A DNA stretch of 64,000 nt from Dicyema japonicum (Eukaryota; Dicyemida; Rhombozoa; Dicyemidae), in NCBI GenBank assembly GCA_011109175.1, contig RDEW01000024.1:487240-551239 (forward strand), written 5' to 3'. Every line of letters starts with the position of its first letter. Positions within the stretch are counted from its first letter, which is position 1. Shown here piece after piece: positions 22,549-34,327 of this stretch. Both the position numbers and the translations under genes were made by a program. The notes under the pieces are model-generated. The model ran no database searches, was not told the DNA's origin, and saw nothing but the letters and a program-made list of their open reading frames with translations.

Positions 22549-23758
22549 ATAACTATTTTTCTAGAAAAAAGAGTTATCGATTTACATTGCTGAATTTAAC
22601 TTAAAATAAAAGACCAATCAAACGTTTTCAATGGCCGAATTGATTTTTTAAATCTCATTTTTGGTATTTCTTCCTCCGTTGATAGACCACTCTGAACCTG
22701 TCTCCTTAGCCTTTGAAATGAAAAATCTGCTCGTTTACCGATCAGCCGTTATAACTGTCTAAGAACCTTATGGTTACAGAATATTGACTCAAGACTTATG
22801 AAAACTATCAAAATCAGGTTTCCCCACCTTATGAGAACTTTCAAAATTAGAACATGCGTAAACAATTGATTATAAACCCATTCCCATTAAATTTGTTAGT
22901 CAATCAAGGAAGCGAAATTAAAGAGGTTAGCTGTAAATTTCGTCCTTTAAATTAGTGATTAAAATACATGAATGCGTTTACGATATTCATTGTATTGTAG
23001 TCCTCCGAGTAGTATTATACCTAAGATCCCCAAAATAGTAACGGTGATAATAATTATGGTAGAGTTCGGTAAAGAGCCTCCATGCCCATGAAAATAATTA
23101 TAAAAATGTCTTGCTGTAATTTGAGAAAAGGTGTCTGTGAAGAATATTATTGAGAGAAATGATGAAAATAACTAAAATGCTAAATTTAAAATACAAACGA
23201 CAATTCTCATGAAATTGGGTTAAAATGTCACTTTTATTCAAATTTTTAGTGACATTTTTTATTGGATAAAATTAAGTGTGATTATTTAAACAATATTTAT
23301 TTTTATATATTTATTTCATTAATAGAACAATTAAAAAAACATTTTTTCTTAAAAAAAGAACAGTGATTACATGGCTGAATTTCTAGTTTCCTAAATCAGA
23401 AGATATGAGAATATCTCTCCATTCCTTTGTCTTACGTTGTCTGACTATCCGTTCTTCGAACACCAGATTTCCGATTGTTTCATAAGTCAATCACTTCCAT
23501 GCCCATGTGAATGGAAACAAAGGCTAAGTAGACGTTTTGTGAAATAATTATATGTCCCCAATCTTGACTCACTCCTCCTGTTTTAGACGATGACCTCCAA
23601 CGTCTTGGGATGCTTTTGATACCTTTTTGATGGCAAGTAAATCGATTATTTTTTAGTAAACTTGTGTTAGACGATTGACAATAGAAATGAAATAAAATAC
23701 GTGAAAAATTTATCTGTGACTAAACAAATAATTAGTAATAAAAATTAATGCCTTGACT

Positions 23759-23766
23759 ATAAATAC
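23759..23766 (+). promoter_or_regulatory. TATA-like box of pseudokinase
   Basis: tataaata 31 bp before the ATG at 23,790. The same box precedes the paralogous kinase at 42.66 kb at 32 bp, and the flanking upstream sequence is also similar. Confidence 0.5.
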
Positions 23767-23789
23767 GAAAAAGAAAATATTTTCGAAAT

Positions 23790-24928
23790 ATGGAGAATAG
23801 TATTATTGAAACTTTGAAAAACTTATTGAACGAAGAAAATTTGCAAATTGAGATGTATACAATATAATATATTCTAATAGATTCATCCCAACTGATTATA
23901 CAATAGTAAAAGAAATTGGAAATGGATCATTTGGAAAAGTCACATTATATTAATAAATAGGTTGATTTGTGCAAAGACAAAAACCTAAACAAATGCGCAG
24001 TGAGACTTCATAGTCTTACGGCTTCAGTCGACTTGCAAAGAATAATAAATGAAGTGAAAGTATTTGATTTAGTCACAAAAACAAATAATATTTTTTGTCC
24101 ACCTAAAGTCATATTATTTTGATAATGTTGGGATTCTATTAATTGTTAGTCTAATCTCTTCCTTCCAATGGAGTACATGCAGATGGGTGATTTAGAACGT
24201 TTAATGCAAAAGCAACGTTTCTCTTATAGACAAATAAAGTTTTACTCAGCTGTGTAGCTCTTGGAGTAGAGTTCTTGCATGCTAACAAGATCATCCATAG
24301 TTTTTACTTTTGTAAATTTTAGCGATCTTAAGTTACAGAATCTAATGTTGGGAACTGACGGTTATGTGAAAATAACTAATTTTCATTTGAGTAAAATTAA
24401 CGACAGTCGTAAATCATTTTGTCATTCAAACTATGGATCACCTCACTATTTTTCTCCCGAAATACTGAGATACAATAAAATTTCCTATAGTGCTGATTGG
24501 TGTCCCTTGGGTATAATAATTTATTACATGTACTTTGGAAAAGTATAGTTTACTTTATTAATTTTAGCTTCCGTATTTTAAAACGAATACTCGCGAACTT
24601 TACTGGGATATTCTACATCACAATCCTCGCTTCCCTATGATGTCGAATGTGAAATGTAGGAATTTAATATCAAAGGTTTTGAATTTGTTGAATCTCAGTT
24701 ATTAATTAAATCTCCTCACGATAGACTAGGATTTTTAAATGATGATGATGTACTTAAACATCCTTTTTTCAAAGTAGAATTCATAAAATAATATTCAGAG
24801 TTTTAATTTTAAGTCGATTCGTGACAAAAAGTTTAATCCCGATGAATACATTCAAGTATTCTAATTGTTTGTAATTTTAGGGGAAGAAATTTTCGCGCAA
24901 ACTACGATCGATGTACTGCTGTTTATGA
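23790..24928 (+). pseudogene. AGC-type pseudokinase, left-arm copy
   Basis: Exons separated by GT..AG introns (23,855-23,880, 23,939-23,960, 24,127-24,149, 24,300-24,322 and later ones) follow the same plan as the 42.7-kb kinase: glycine loop EIGNGSFGKV, CAVRLHS, catalytic-loop block, LMLGTDGYVKITNFHLSK, SPHYFSPEILRY, SADW, then C-terminal KSIRDKKFNPDEY and GKKFSRKLRSMYCCL. Lys of the AVK motif is Arg and DFG is NFH, so ATP/metal handling is lost. This copy also has a 2-bp deletion near 24,095 and single-base deletions near 24,251 and 24,300 relative to the right arm, so it cannot encode a full protein. Confidence 0.85.
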
Positions 24929-25074
24929 TTAACTAATTATTATAATTTATAATTAATTTGTAGTTCTTTTATTTAGTTTTAATTATGAATTTAATTTTTT
25001 TCATATTGATTAATTGAAAGAAAAACTATGGATTGACTGTTTCATTAGTTACTTTCGATATCATTGATTCAAGT

Positions 25075-25415
25075 AATGTTAGAAAAGTGACCGTCTTGTT
25101 CTTGAAAACTCTACTCGTTTCGACGACAACGGTCCGTACGTGGAATCCGGTGGAGAGGCTGTCGTATTTTCTTTTATTGAAATTCTCGAAAGTTCAAGCA
25201 GCCCCTTCAGCTTTCAACGCGGAACCAGAAGTCTCTACTGGGAAAAGTTGTTGGTGCAGGCCTCATCCCAAATCAAGCATTTCCCCGATAGAAAAGAAAG
25301 CCAGTTATTCGGTTCCCGTCTTCACAATCCAGGCCCCACCGATTCACAGATTACGGAATTTGCCGCCAAAGAGCGCTTCACAACCCGTCGATGGCGCATG
25401 CCTCTAAAATTGACC
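25075..25415 (-). pseudogene. RLE-type LINE nuclease-domain fragment (left arm)
   Basis: Minus strand reads INGVVKRS, ICE(S/P)VGLDHEDGNR, GKCLIWDEACTNNFSSRDF and FENFNKRKYDS in broken frames. This matches the better copy at 47.1-47.6 kb (LEPVGLDRGDGKRPDGM .. GRSLVWDATCIDTFSSTNF). It is present in both arms, so it inserted before the inverted duplication formed. Confidence 0.75.
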
Positions 25416-25504
25416 ACTGCTGGTTACGACAAAAGAGCTATTAAAATTTAATTTAACTATTAAAAATGGTAATCCCTTTTAACAAAGTAAAATAAGTAAA
25501 TTAT

Positions 25505-25687
25505 CTAATTAAGCGGATTTAATCCAGATAATGGTAATCCCTTTCCACATAGAGAGTATGCTATCAACTCCCTGTTATTCCTCATCTCCAAGTCAGTCAA
25601 AATATTTCTGTCAGAGTCCAGTGAGTGTCCTGTCAGTTCCACAAGTCGAGAGGTAGCAGAGGTGTAATCTCCATCAGAAACCTTCAT
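25505..25687 (-). CDS. Unassigned frame in both arms
   Basis: MKVSDGDYTSATSRLVELTG and HSLDSDRNILTDLEMRNNRE are conserved between this arm and the right arm (35,981-36,178 +), where the frame is open slightly further upstream. No family recognised. It could be another LINE segment or a small host exon; conservation reflects the recent duplication and not necessarily selection. Confidence 0.25.
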   Translation of the reverse strand: MKVSDGDYTSATSRLVELTGHSLDSDRNILTDLEMRNNRELIAYSLCGKGLPLSGLNPLN

Positions 25688-26194
25688 TCGTCTCTGTGCT
25701 CAATTAGCATGATCAAATAGCATTTTATGTAACTATTCCCTGATTTGTGAAGTGGAATATCGGCATTTAAAAATGCTTAACCAAAAAGATATCAAGTTTT
25801 TCTTCGATATCTTTATTAAGAATAAATTAAGTGGTCTCTACTTTTTTGATATTTTGTCTGATGTCTTTATTATTAAGATGTTGATCGATGTAGTATTGTT
25901 TAGATGATTTTACTATCTTAGAGCATTTTTGTCATAAAATTTCTTTTAGGTGTTCTTGTAAGTATGCACGAGTTTTTGGACAATTTCCGGCCTACTAATA
26001 ATTCTACATTATTTCTGTCGATTTTTGCAGGTATTTGGATCATTTTACAAAATATTTAAAATTTATCGAATAAATCAGAGAGTTTTTTAGATTACTTTGT
26101 TTACTGTTTTAATATCTTTCCTAGTACTATCTGAAGTTAATTAACATTTTTAATGATAAAAATAGACTTAAATATCTACTCATATTTATTAGGA

Positions 26195-26480
26195 TGTGGA
26201 CGGTCCCCATGAGACCATGCATATAAGAAACATGGCTTTATGTACTTTCCGTACATGTTCATCAGGACCGGATGAGTACCAATCTTTCAAATTCACTTTT
26301 TAGTACACTTAGTTTCTTTTCACACTTCACGAGAATATTATCTACGTGTGATGTAGACAGAGATGCATATCATGTGTCACACCAAAGATCTTTTGACATA
26401 CGTGAAACTGCTGAGGCAACGAATTGGGATTGCAGTTGTCCGCGGAAACGCTTACTCCTTAATGTCAGCAGCCGCTCTTC
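26195..26480 (-). repeat. Jockey-like LINE 3' fragment (left arm)
   Basis: Antisense match to the thumb region at 61.5 kb: gcat..ataagaaacatggct..tgta, gttcatca.gac.ggatgagtaccaatctt and caccaaagatc.tttgac all occur in the same order. The mirror copy is at 35,240-35,530. Confidence 0.8.
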
Positions 26481-26517
26481 CCCATTATTATAATAAATAA
26501 TATATTATTGTTAAATA

Positions 26518-28145
26518 AAACGTGTTTTATAAAAAATAATTTGAATTAAATAATTTGTAAATTCGTGTGATATTACTTTGGCTTAAATAATAATAATAAT
26601 ATGGTTAGTACGTTTATACTTAATATTTTTAAAGGGTTTAAAGGAATAAAGAGACATTTGAAATCAGTAAATGCTCCAAAAAGTGGGTGCTCAGTAAATT
26701 GGGTTGAGTGTTTGCCCCAAAGCCAAATAAAGCCTTCACAAACAGCGAGAGTGTATTCCGATGGCATTGGTACTTCAGGATACTTCAAATTTGCCCTTAA
26801 CTACCAGGAGACAAAGTAAATAGCCAAAAAAGGGTCGTAATGATCTACAAGATACCTGAACAGACCATCGCTTTCCGATCGGAATTATGGGTTTGCTTAG
26901 TTCTTTATGGCAGACTTGATCTCCCTCCCAAGCCGACTTCAATAGGAGAAGCTGAGGTATACAAAGATTCTCATCTCTCCAGGTGAAGCTCTGTAAGGTT
27001 AAGAAAACGATGATTGGACTTCAAAAGATCCCATATCTGTACACATAGGAAGGTCGGACAATTCGTTTTCCAAATCCAGCAGTAAAGGCTAACGACACTA
27101 TAATGTTCCATTTGGCCACGGGGGAAATTAGGGACCACACAAGTATGGATAAAAATTGAGTTATTCTTTATCTCTAGGGAATCTATGCAGCATAACCGGG
27201 GGACGTGGTTAGTCTTTAATACATGGGACAAGGAATGCTTCTGTGAAGAGAAAACAGTTTTATCTCTAACCAAGGGTCACTACAGAAAAGGAATAAATCC
27301 TCATCCATTTTTTAGCCATTTAAGATATTGGGGCAAACACTCACTTTCTCAATGCATGGCGCAGTTACAGAGAAAATAGTGATTATGGATAGCTTGGGAT
27401 TTTAAAATGGAGAATCTTCCAACGTGGATTGTTCTAACTAAAATTTGTAACTCTTGAGGACTAGCGGTTTCGAATGGGCTGAGATTATTCCAACAGGCAT
27501 TAAACGCACATGTACCACCCTCAGATTGCGAGACACTATCATCACTTATCTTTATTTAGATAATTTTACTCTTCTCAAAAAAAACAGTTAACTATATTAT
27601 CTAAAATTACTATTTGTTTAAAATAATCATTTCGCCAAGTCCTTAGAAATCGAATGCGTATTTACGCTCGAAGAGCGGAACAAATAGCCAAATATGCCTA
27701 CTGAAAACAATGTTATATAAATTCTTAGTCAAATAAGAATAATTTAACGATAATGACAAAGCTTTTGCTGAGGTCTTGAGGAGAATCTCACCTTCGATGT
27801 GGTATGTGATTCTTGCGACGTGTGGTAAAAATGTGAATAGAAATATCTGTTTTAACCCTTGTGGACTATAAAAGTCGAAACCCATTTTTATTCCATAAGC
27901 ACTACACAAACAGTACTTCGGGTGTGCATTTTAATACATGGCCGCATTAATCTGAATAAATGACGGGAAAATTCTAATCCTCTTTGTTTCTGGACTTTAT
28001 TAATCACAAATACAGTTTCAGTCAAATCCGCGTGGAATCCTCCGTGGAAGACAGTCAAATAGACTGCTTGTTAAATCACCGTTCAAAATATCTCAATCCT
28101 CAAAGGTCGGAGATCAGGAATTCCGAAACAGATGCACTCGTTACC
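26518..28145. other. Spacer start, nothing recognised
   Basis: Open frames on both strands (26,601-26,819 +, 26,971-27,273 -, 27,643-27,909 -) overlap or are short. None matches a family I know and no intron chain could be completed. Confidence 0.35.
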
Positions 28146-28148
28146 GAC

Positions 28149-28324
28149 CTACAAATCAGTACCATTCACACGTCCAATATATTTAGAGAATCCCCGGTAA
28201 TTTCGTCAGTTGTTAGCACGATGGCAACCGCATCGAGTGCTTTGTCAAGGAGTTGTCTACCAAGCTTAACTAATGTATGAAATGTACTTTGCCGGCTATT
28301 CTCATCTCCTGATATCTTCGTCAT
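28149..28324 (-). CDS. Possible helical (SNARE-like?) exon
   Basis: From ATG at 28,324: TKISGDENSRQSTFHTLVKL and, after GRQLLDK, ALDAVAIVLTTDEITGDSLN, ending in a 23-nt GT..AG candidate intron (28,149-28,171). The spacing of hydrophobic residues and the TDEITGDSLNIL ending resemble the start of a Vti1-type Qb-SNARE helix. The following exon could not be found with confidence. It could equally be an unrelated coiled coil or a remnant. Confidence 0.25.
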
Positions 28325-28549
28325 TGAGGATCACAATATCACGTGAAACTTTAAATTCACAACGAGAAGCCCCTTCATAGTAATTTGAATTTTTTAATTT
28401 AATTTTTTTCGCTTCCTAAAGAAACTCGGACACCTAGCTACACTAAAAAGCCACGACGCGCGTGATGCGAAGATTTCTCTAGTTGATCTCATGATTGGCG
28501 TATTCAGGCCTCATTTATTGGGTAGGGACATCTTTTAAGAGGAAAAAAG

Positions 28550-28672
28550 TTAAAGTAGACAACTAATTAAGTGTATCCAGTTTCCACTTCTACAGAAAGA
28601 GTCATCCGGAATCAACATAAAGGGTAAAAGACGTCTATACTTGCAGTTGTGGAAACCCCTCCAGTGGAGGTA
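28550..28672 (-). repeat. Family A repeat, 3' part only
   Basis: Covers gacaactaattaagtgtatc to ggaaacccctccagtggagg in reverse complement, then ends in an A-rich tract. Confidence 0.85.
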
Positions 28673-28675
28673 ATT

Positions 28676-28760
28676 TTAATTTAAATAAGAAACAAAAAAA
28701 ATAAAAAAAAAATAAAAAAATAATAAAAATAAATAAATAAAAAAAATAAGAAACATGACA
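28676..28760. repeat. A-rich low-complexity tract
   Basis: About 85 bp of (AAATA)n/(A)n sequence adjoining the truncated family A copy. Confidence 0.85.
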
Positions 28761-28944
28761 GTCTGGCTCAAAAATAATCTTTACAGAGGACTGGGTCAAA
28801 TATGTTATCATTTTCATACATCCTGATTGTCACTTAGTTTTAACAAACACGTTGAAGTGCTTTGAATCAAATTATAATGAAAATTCCTCCGAGTAATAGC
28901 TAAACACACGAACGGCCTGTAAAATGATGGCTTACCTTATTGTA

Positions 28945-29545
28945 CAAGTAAATCATTAGGACGGCGTTAAACTATGCCTCTTCAATCTGGGTACCTTGCA
29001 TAGCGTTCTCCCTCCTATAAAAGTTGCGGCAGGTTCAAAACTCAGCATTGAACGCTGTAATTTGAGTGTTTGAAATCATCTCACGTCAAGCGCTTACATT
29101 AGGAGCAAAAGATTCTGTCTCTGGGTGACCACTTTGAATTGACGAAATTACAATTTCTTCGACTATCACTTGATCTGAAATATCCAACCATCCCATTCCT
29201 TTTATCCACAAACCTTAGACACATACGGATAAAATTAACTGATCACCAAAGAACACTAAAGAGAATCTTTCCTCTGACGAAAGACTAAACCAGGACTAAA
29301 TGTAAACATGACTTTGCATCTAGACGTGCAATCGAACTCTGGTAGAGAACAAGATACTGTACCGCATACCTCATGATTAGCGATTCAAAACAGCTTTTCC
29401 AAAGGATTTCAAAGATAAACTTTCCGTTTACGACGTGGAATTCAACCTTTCCTGGTTGGGACAGAGGTTCGTAATCTCTTTGCTTGCCTTGGACCTCCAG
29501 AATTTGACGTCAAAAGTAGCGTCATGTCTGAGCGGCGCGTTTATT
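28945..29545 (+). pseudogene. Jockey-like LINE C-terminal region
   Basis: Starts with RTALNYASSIWVPCIAFS, the same thumb block as FIRTTLNYASPSWAPSI in the 11-13 kb element, and continues for ~500 bp in broken frames (QNSALNAVI). Confidence 0.65.
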
Positions 29546-29599
29546 GATTTACCAGTTTTCTAGATGTTAGCGAAACTGTGGGTAATTTAATTTATTCCA

Positions 29600-29650
29600 G
29601 CGCTTCCCAATTCGTTTGAGTTCGCACCCCAAAAAAATTAGAAAACCAAC
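29600..29650. repeat. hAT-like terminal sequence
   Basis: ccagcgcttcccaattcgtttg..gcaccccaaaaaaatt has the CAG.G.TTCCCAA..T arrangement of hAT terminal inverted repeats (compare 48.37, 50.5 and 63.63 kb). No second end was identified. Confidence 0.35.
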
Positions 29651-29754
29651 CTCGCATTTCCGATTTTAAATCTCACATAGCCAAGTTGTTGCAAATGGAA
29701 CCAGAACTTGCAGGTATTTTTGCAAGGGTGCGAGCACCCCCAATCGGGAAGCGG

Positions 29755-29885
29755 TGTGTATGGTGAGTAGTTGTAAAGTGACCCTTCTTAAAACCATATT
29801 GGAAGGTTACGTCTTGAAGATAAGGTTTAATCGATCGAGAATGAGCTTTTCTAAAATTTTTTAAGAGGCACACATAAGAGATATT
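29755..29885 (-). pseudogene. LINE RT fragment
   Basis: IKPYLQDVTFQYGFKKGHFT on the minus strand is the RT block preceding palm A; the same block is at 1.85 kb (+). Only ~40 codons are recognisable. Confidence 0.65.
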
Positions 29886-30415
29886 TGTCTGAAGAGGCCG
29901 GTTAGTTTACCGTCCACTCTGTGTTAAAATAGTTTGTAATTTTTATTATTAATAAGCCAAAAATCACCAGGTAAAATTAATTAAAAGGAAAACGCCATCA
30001 AGTGATCCCGGTTCTCTCAGCAATATTCTCATCTTTTCCCGGTGTTGCTCTCGTGAACCGACACATTTTCGATAACACCGTTCTTCTGACTCACTTATTA
30101 TAAACAGATTTCTTCAGTCCATCTTTGCAAAGAAGTTTAAAGTATGAATTCTCAACCAACCGAAATAATGCTAATTTACAATTTGATAAATTTCTAAGAG
30201 CTTACTACTAGAACTCTTCATAGGCAGGACAGAAACTTTATTTACAAAAAAACAGTTCGTAGGAATAGGAATGAGGCTAAGAAATAAGATTGTTTTTAAC
30301 TTCTTTAAATTGTGTTGAGGTTATTTATTTTTGTTAATTAAAGTTAAATAAATTAAATTTTAATTTTTTTTACATTTAATCAAATTTATTATAAAAAGAC
30401 AAAACATCAGTGAGC
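29886..30415. other. No gene seen
   Basis: AT-rich with no recognisable block. Confidence 0.4.
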
Positions 30416-30419
30416 TGCA

Positions 30420-30775
30420 GCCCTCATTGCGTGGCTGTTCCCTCTCAGAATTGGGAGCGAAATTCGCTCGAACCGCCAGCGGCGTTCGCAGAGATCTCCA
30501 GTGCATGAGGTGATCCAGTTTTAAAGACGTCCAAAAAACTCTAATGTAGAGGAGGAGTAGGATCTGGAAGTCTCTATAGCAAGCGGAACAAATTAGACAT
30601 TATCGGGAAGGCCGCCGTATTTTTCGAATTTGGTCTTCTCCGCCTTGACGGCTGCAGAGCAGGCACTTGAAGCGAACTCATGAAGATCGCTCGGGGCGAA
30701 CGTGTCTGTACATGTCACGTCCCAAACAAGTGGTTTCCCGGCCTCAAAGGGTAATGTGGTCATCCCGTCCCGTCA
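30420..30775 (-). pseudogene. RLE-type LINE nuclease-domain fragment
   Basis: Minus-strand frame DGMTTLPFEAGKPLVWDVTC then TDTFAPSDLHEFASSACSAA is a clear match to the C-terminal restriction-like nuclease of the 47-kb copy. The PD of the PD..D motif lies at the truncated edge; the D of LVWDVTC is present. Confidence 0.8.
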
Positions 30776-31194
30776 GATAAAATAACCAAACAACTTTCAA
30801 ATAAGCGATGAAAAACAATAAAGCAAGATAGTTGATAATAATAAGCATGAGAGATGCCGAATTGAAGAAGGTAGTGGCCAGATATCATAAATAGAGCTGC
30901 ATAATCAAACGATACTGCAAAAAAAGATTTGTCTCAAAATATGCCTGTACAATCGGCATTGACTATTGTGTTGCTAAGTAGTTATATTAATGACTTAGAA
31001 TAATTTTGAAGAACGAAGAAATACGAGCCTACATTTCGACTTTTCTGGTAATCCTATTTATTATGAGGTCCTCACTAGATTTGAATTTTAGCTCAAAAAC
31101 GAATTCTACGAGGAAACACAAGGAGTTCTGCTTGTACACGACACGTCGCCCGCTGAGAGTTTCAAAAAACGTCACACGAGCTCGATATTGCGAA

Positions 31195-31522
31195 ATTTAT
31201 TTATTTATTAACCCCGGATGCACCGAGAAAGAAGTTAAAGTAAACAACTAATTAAGTGTATCCAGTTTCCACTTCTACAGAAACAGAGTCCATCCGGAAT
31301 CAGCATAAAAGGCGTCCATTACATGCAGTTGTGGAAACCCCTCCAGTGGAGTGGGGAAGAGCAAATGATCCTTTTTAATGCCGGCCTGGCACTGGGCGTC
31401 ACCTAAACAGGTGGATTACATGACGCCACTCTATTTGGAAGAGAGAGGAGGAACAGACAAGCAAGCAGAAAAATTAAACCAATTAACCACGCAGCATCAC
31501 ATGGCGCCACGCGGCAAATCTA
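31195..31522 (-). repeat. Family A dispersed repeat, full length
   Basis: Reverse-complement copy from ttatttattaaccccggatg to ggcgccacgcggcaaat, with the complete hairpin-forming region. Confidence 0.85.
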
Positions 31523-31628
31523 ATGTTCGGCTAAAACAGGAGGAGGGATGAATGAAACTTTCGACGTAATTTTATATTTTTAGTTATTTTATTAAAAATA
31601 TATATTTTATTTAAATTTAGAATACACT

Positions 31629-31860
31629 TTATTTAAATTTATATACTTTGTGGATGAAATTATTATATGTCATGTTATCCGAATTAAGTCGTGTCCGACC
31701 CTTGGAGATCTCATGAGCCAATTTTCTCCACTCTCCCCGATCTGTCGCAATTTGGAGTAGCCTTGATATAGGCGTTCCCGTGACGTCTTCTACCGTGGAT
31801 AGCCACCGATTCTTCGGTCGACCAGGTCTTCTCTTCCCAGTAATATTGTTCAGCACAATG
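31629..31860 (-). pseudogene. RTE/L1-like LINE C-terminus
   Basis: GKRRPGRPKNRWLSTVEDVT and ATDRGEWRKLAHEIS form the GRPK.RW .. A.DR..WR signature that ends RTE/L1-like ORF2 proteins. Open for 75 codons to its stop. It lies ~100 bp from a family A copy in the same orientation. Confidence 0.8.
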
Positions 31861-31911
31861 GTTCTTTCTAGGGAATTTGAGCAGACAACATGCCCAAAGA
31901 AGCCAATCTAG

Positions 31912-32460
31912 ATGAAACTATTATGTTTGCAAAAACGGATCAAGTTGTTTCTAATAAAAAATAAGGGATCAATTGAGGCCGTAAAGACTATTAATTGTCT
32001 TACAAATGGAAAAACAGATTATGAAAAGCTCGGAATTAAGCACGATACTACTGCGTATATTAGTTATCTGACTTTAGTGAGGAAATTAACAAAGTCTATA
32101 AAAAGTAGGCAATTCTGTTTCATCCTACAAATGCTGTCTTCCTGGGATGATCCTACTATTCATCTAAGGACTCTCTCGGATGTTACTGTTATTGATATCT
32201 TTTATTACAAACTCAGAGTGGACCTTCTACTGACTGTCGAACGGAGAAAGCTGGCTGAGTATTCTGCACTTTGGAATCGATTTCATTTCGTTCCAATACC
32301 CCTTGAGACTTTGGGAGTGGTCAGGTCTGCTACCAGAAATGTTCTCCAAGAGATTACAAGAAAAATCACTTCCAAGTTGAGGAATCCTCATGAGCGGGGA
32401 TTATTCTGAGAAAATGTCCACTCTCTTTTGGAAGCTGGATCCAGTCCTTTCCTTTTTTGA
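31912..32460 (+). pseudogene. RLE-type LINE extreme C-terminus, divergent
   Basis: A 165-codon frame ends with LSDVTVIDIFYYK, ERRKLAEYSALWNRFHF and VPIPLETLGVVRSATRNV, the post-nuclease region (RKLxxYSxL..F.F.P...ETLG) of RLE-LINE ORFs. The first ~70 residues are unfamiliar. It is open longer than most fragments here and diverges from the 47-kb copy, so it belongs to a separate subfamily. Confidence 0.6.
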
Positions 32461-33390
32461 GTCTAGTTCTCGTTATATAAAGTTTAAACCACGTGCATGT
32501 ATGAGAAATCACAACCAATCATTATGAATTATTTTTAATTTTTTGCTATTTGACTGGTGTCACTACTATGTTTCATGTCAAAACTCTGAAAAGCCTTTGC
32601 TCTTTTTCTATGGTTGTCTCGAAGTTACCAAACTAGAATTCTTGAACCGTTTACAGTCACTCGAGAAGGTCATTCTGACTTATGTGAATCCACATTTATA
32701 GTAACTCAACACTTTTTGGATAACCTATCTCAATTATTCTACGAAATCTGCTAATATTCAGAAGATACGGCCAGCGCAATATATTTATCAAATTCCTTAC
32801 TTTTTTCCTCAGTCTTGGATGTGGAGAGAAAGCTGTTTATGTTACATAGCAACTTAACCATACTTTCTTTTTCAGAAAAATCCTAAGAGTTCAATAAGAA
32901 TAGAGACGGACTAAAAGATCCTTGTTTTCATTGGTAAGCATCAGTTTTCTGTAAGTTCTTAACATTATGCAGTACCTAGGACATCCCTTCTCAGAATAAC
33001 TTGTAAAGACATGACTCTATTCAGTTGTTGTATCTCGTTGATCTGGAACCTACGGCAGTATCACTATGAATTAGAAACGGAGAAAGAAATAAATGGTAAT
33101 CCAACAAATTGTGAGAGTTCAAGATCATCAACAATGCTCATCCGGATACGCCATTATGTTAACTAGACTGATGAATCAATATTAATTTGTCACCAATTTG
33201 ATCTTCATCAATATACCCCCCGTTGACGAATAATAGACGCTATGTCGACAAAATGACTAAAAGCTCTCACCAAGAAATCCCTGACTATCTTTGAACCAAA
33301 TCTAATTATTATGTACAAAGCTCAACCTGAGGCGAGCAATGCGATGAAATGGGCGAAGGCTAACGACAAGAATAGTCGAAAGCATGGCAC
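32461..33390. other. No gene seen
   Basis: Unrecognised sequence. A ~40-bp string (tcctcagtct..gtatgtggagagaaagctgttta) is shared between ~32,810 and ~35,018. Confidence 0.4.
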
Positions 33391-33394
33391 AACG

Positions 33395-34115
33395 AAACCA
33401 TACAGTGTTTACTGGCAAAACTGACATATATTAACTAAATTACTGTGTACAAACAATACATTGAACTATGCATTTCTTACATATATGATAACTGGGACAC
33501 ATTCATCTCTTGGAGAAATGTCTTGGAGATCGAGGCTAGCCGAAAAAGACTGGTAAAAGTAGACTGTTGTGGAATACAAATAGTTTCGTACAGCACATGG
33601 GTTACTTTTATATTTTATTAAAGCTAATGCCATTTACTGTGAGGTAGGGTAGTACAATCAGTGGACAGTACAAGTCGTTCTGCAAAAATCCAATAAATCA
33701 TTTCCACTATGTATCCACTGTATTTATGTAGTCACTCTCAATGAGGCTGCTGAGGTTCAAACATATGACGCATCATAGCTCTGACATATGTAATCACTTT
33801 ATCATCTTTAATTTTTAGTAAGAGGACCCTCAGGATTTGTTTGAAATTTAGTGAAATCAGACATTAACGTATAATTTTTTAATAAGCATTACCGATTTCG
33901 GGTATATGGATAACGCAAGCAAACATATACAACAAATTGAAACATTTATCCAAACTACTTCACAAAAATATTAATAAGACAAATCAAATAGTGGTGAACA
34001 ATCCATAAACATTTTTGATAACAGTCTTCAACACTATATGATGAATACTATCTAGAGTGTGCTGGAATCACGTGATTAGTTAGTTCGTGTAACCGTCTGG
34101 TGTTATTATTACAAA
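33395..34115 (+). repeat. Jockey-like LINE 3' end, interrupted
   Basis: VYKQYIELCISYIYDNWDTF and ASRKRLVK match the 41.3-kb copy. About 500 bp of unrelated sequence follows (33,560-34,045), and then the conserved terminal string ctagagtgtgctggaatcac..gattagttag resumes at 34,052. Confidence 0.6.
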
Positions 34116-34149
34116 CGACCTCAGGCTTTGGTTGTTTTTTTAAACCGTT

Positions 34150-34325
34150 ATTTGATATACAGTCCGACCCGTTTCGGGGCATTTTTCATTTGGAGTCTAT
34201 TTCCAGCATTAATTTCAAATTTGGAAATTTTCTAGAGGCACAAAGTATTTGAAATATTTCAGAAACTCAGAGACATAATTTTCCAATATCAGAGCCAATC
34301 ATTAAAAAATAGGTTTAAAAATTGG
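34150..34325 (+). repeat. pogo/Tigger-like element terminus
   Basis: acagtccgacccgtttcggggc followed by tttcaaatttggaaatttt resembles acagtatgacctccattcgg..ccaaatttggaaatta on the minus strand at 46.83-46.99 kb. The CAGT start and RACC spacing fit pogo-type terminal repeats. Confidence 0.45.
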
Positions 34326-34327
34326 AT

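Larger units (their letters stand above)
22549..26517. repeat. Inverted duplication, left arm (~4.0 kb)
   Basis: Near-identical, in reverse complement, to 35,197-39,204. The outer edge is at taactattt(t)tctagaaaa..gagttatcg; the inner edge is at cattattataataaataata. Both arms contain, in mirrored order, a pseudokinase gene, an RLE-LINE end, an unassigned frame and a Jockey-like 3' fragment. Differences are scattered substitutions and small indels, plus ~53 bp missing here near 25,040. Confidence 0.95.

Noticed and set aside
24911-24928. C-terminal prenylation signal (…YCCL) on the pseudokinase
   Set aside because: The cysteines are not at the CaaX position and the copy is frameshifted upstream.
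28676-28760. A-rich tract as a SINE/LINE poly(A) tail
   Set aside because: It follows the 5'-truncated side of a reverse-oriented family A copy, so it is on the wrong side to be its tail.
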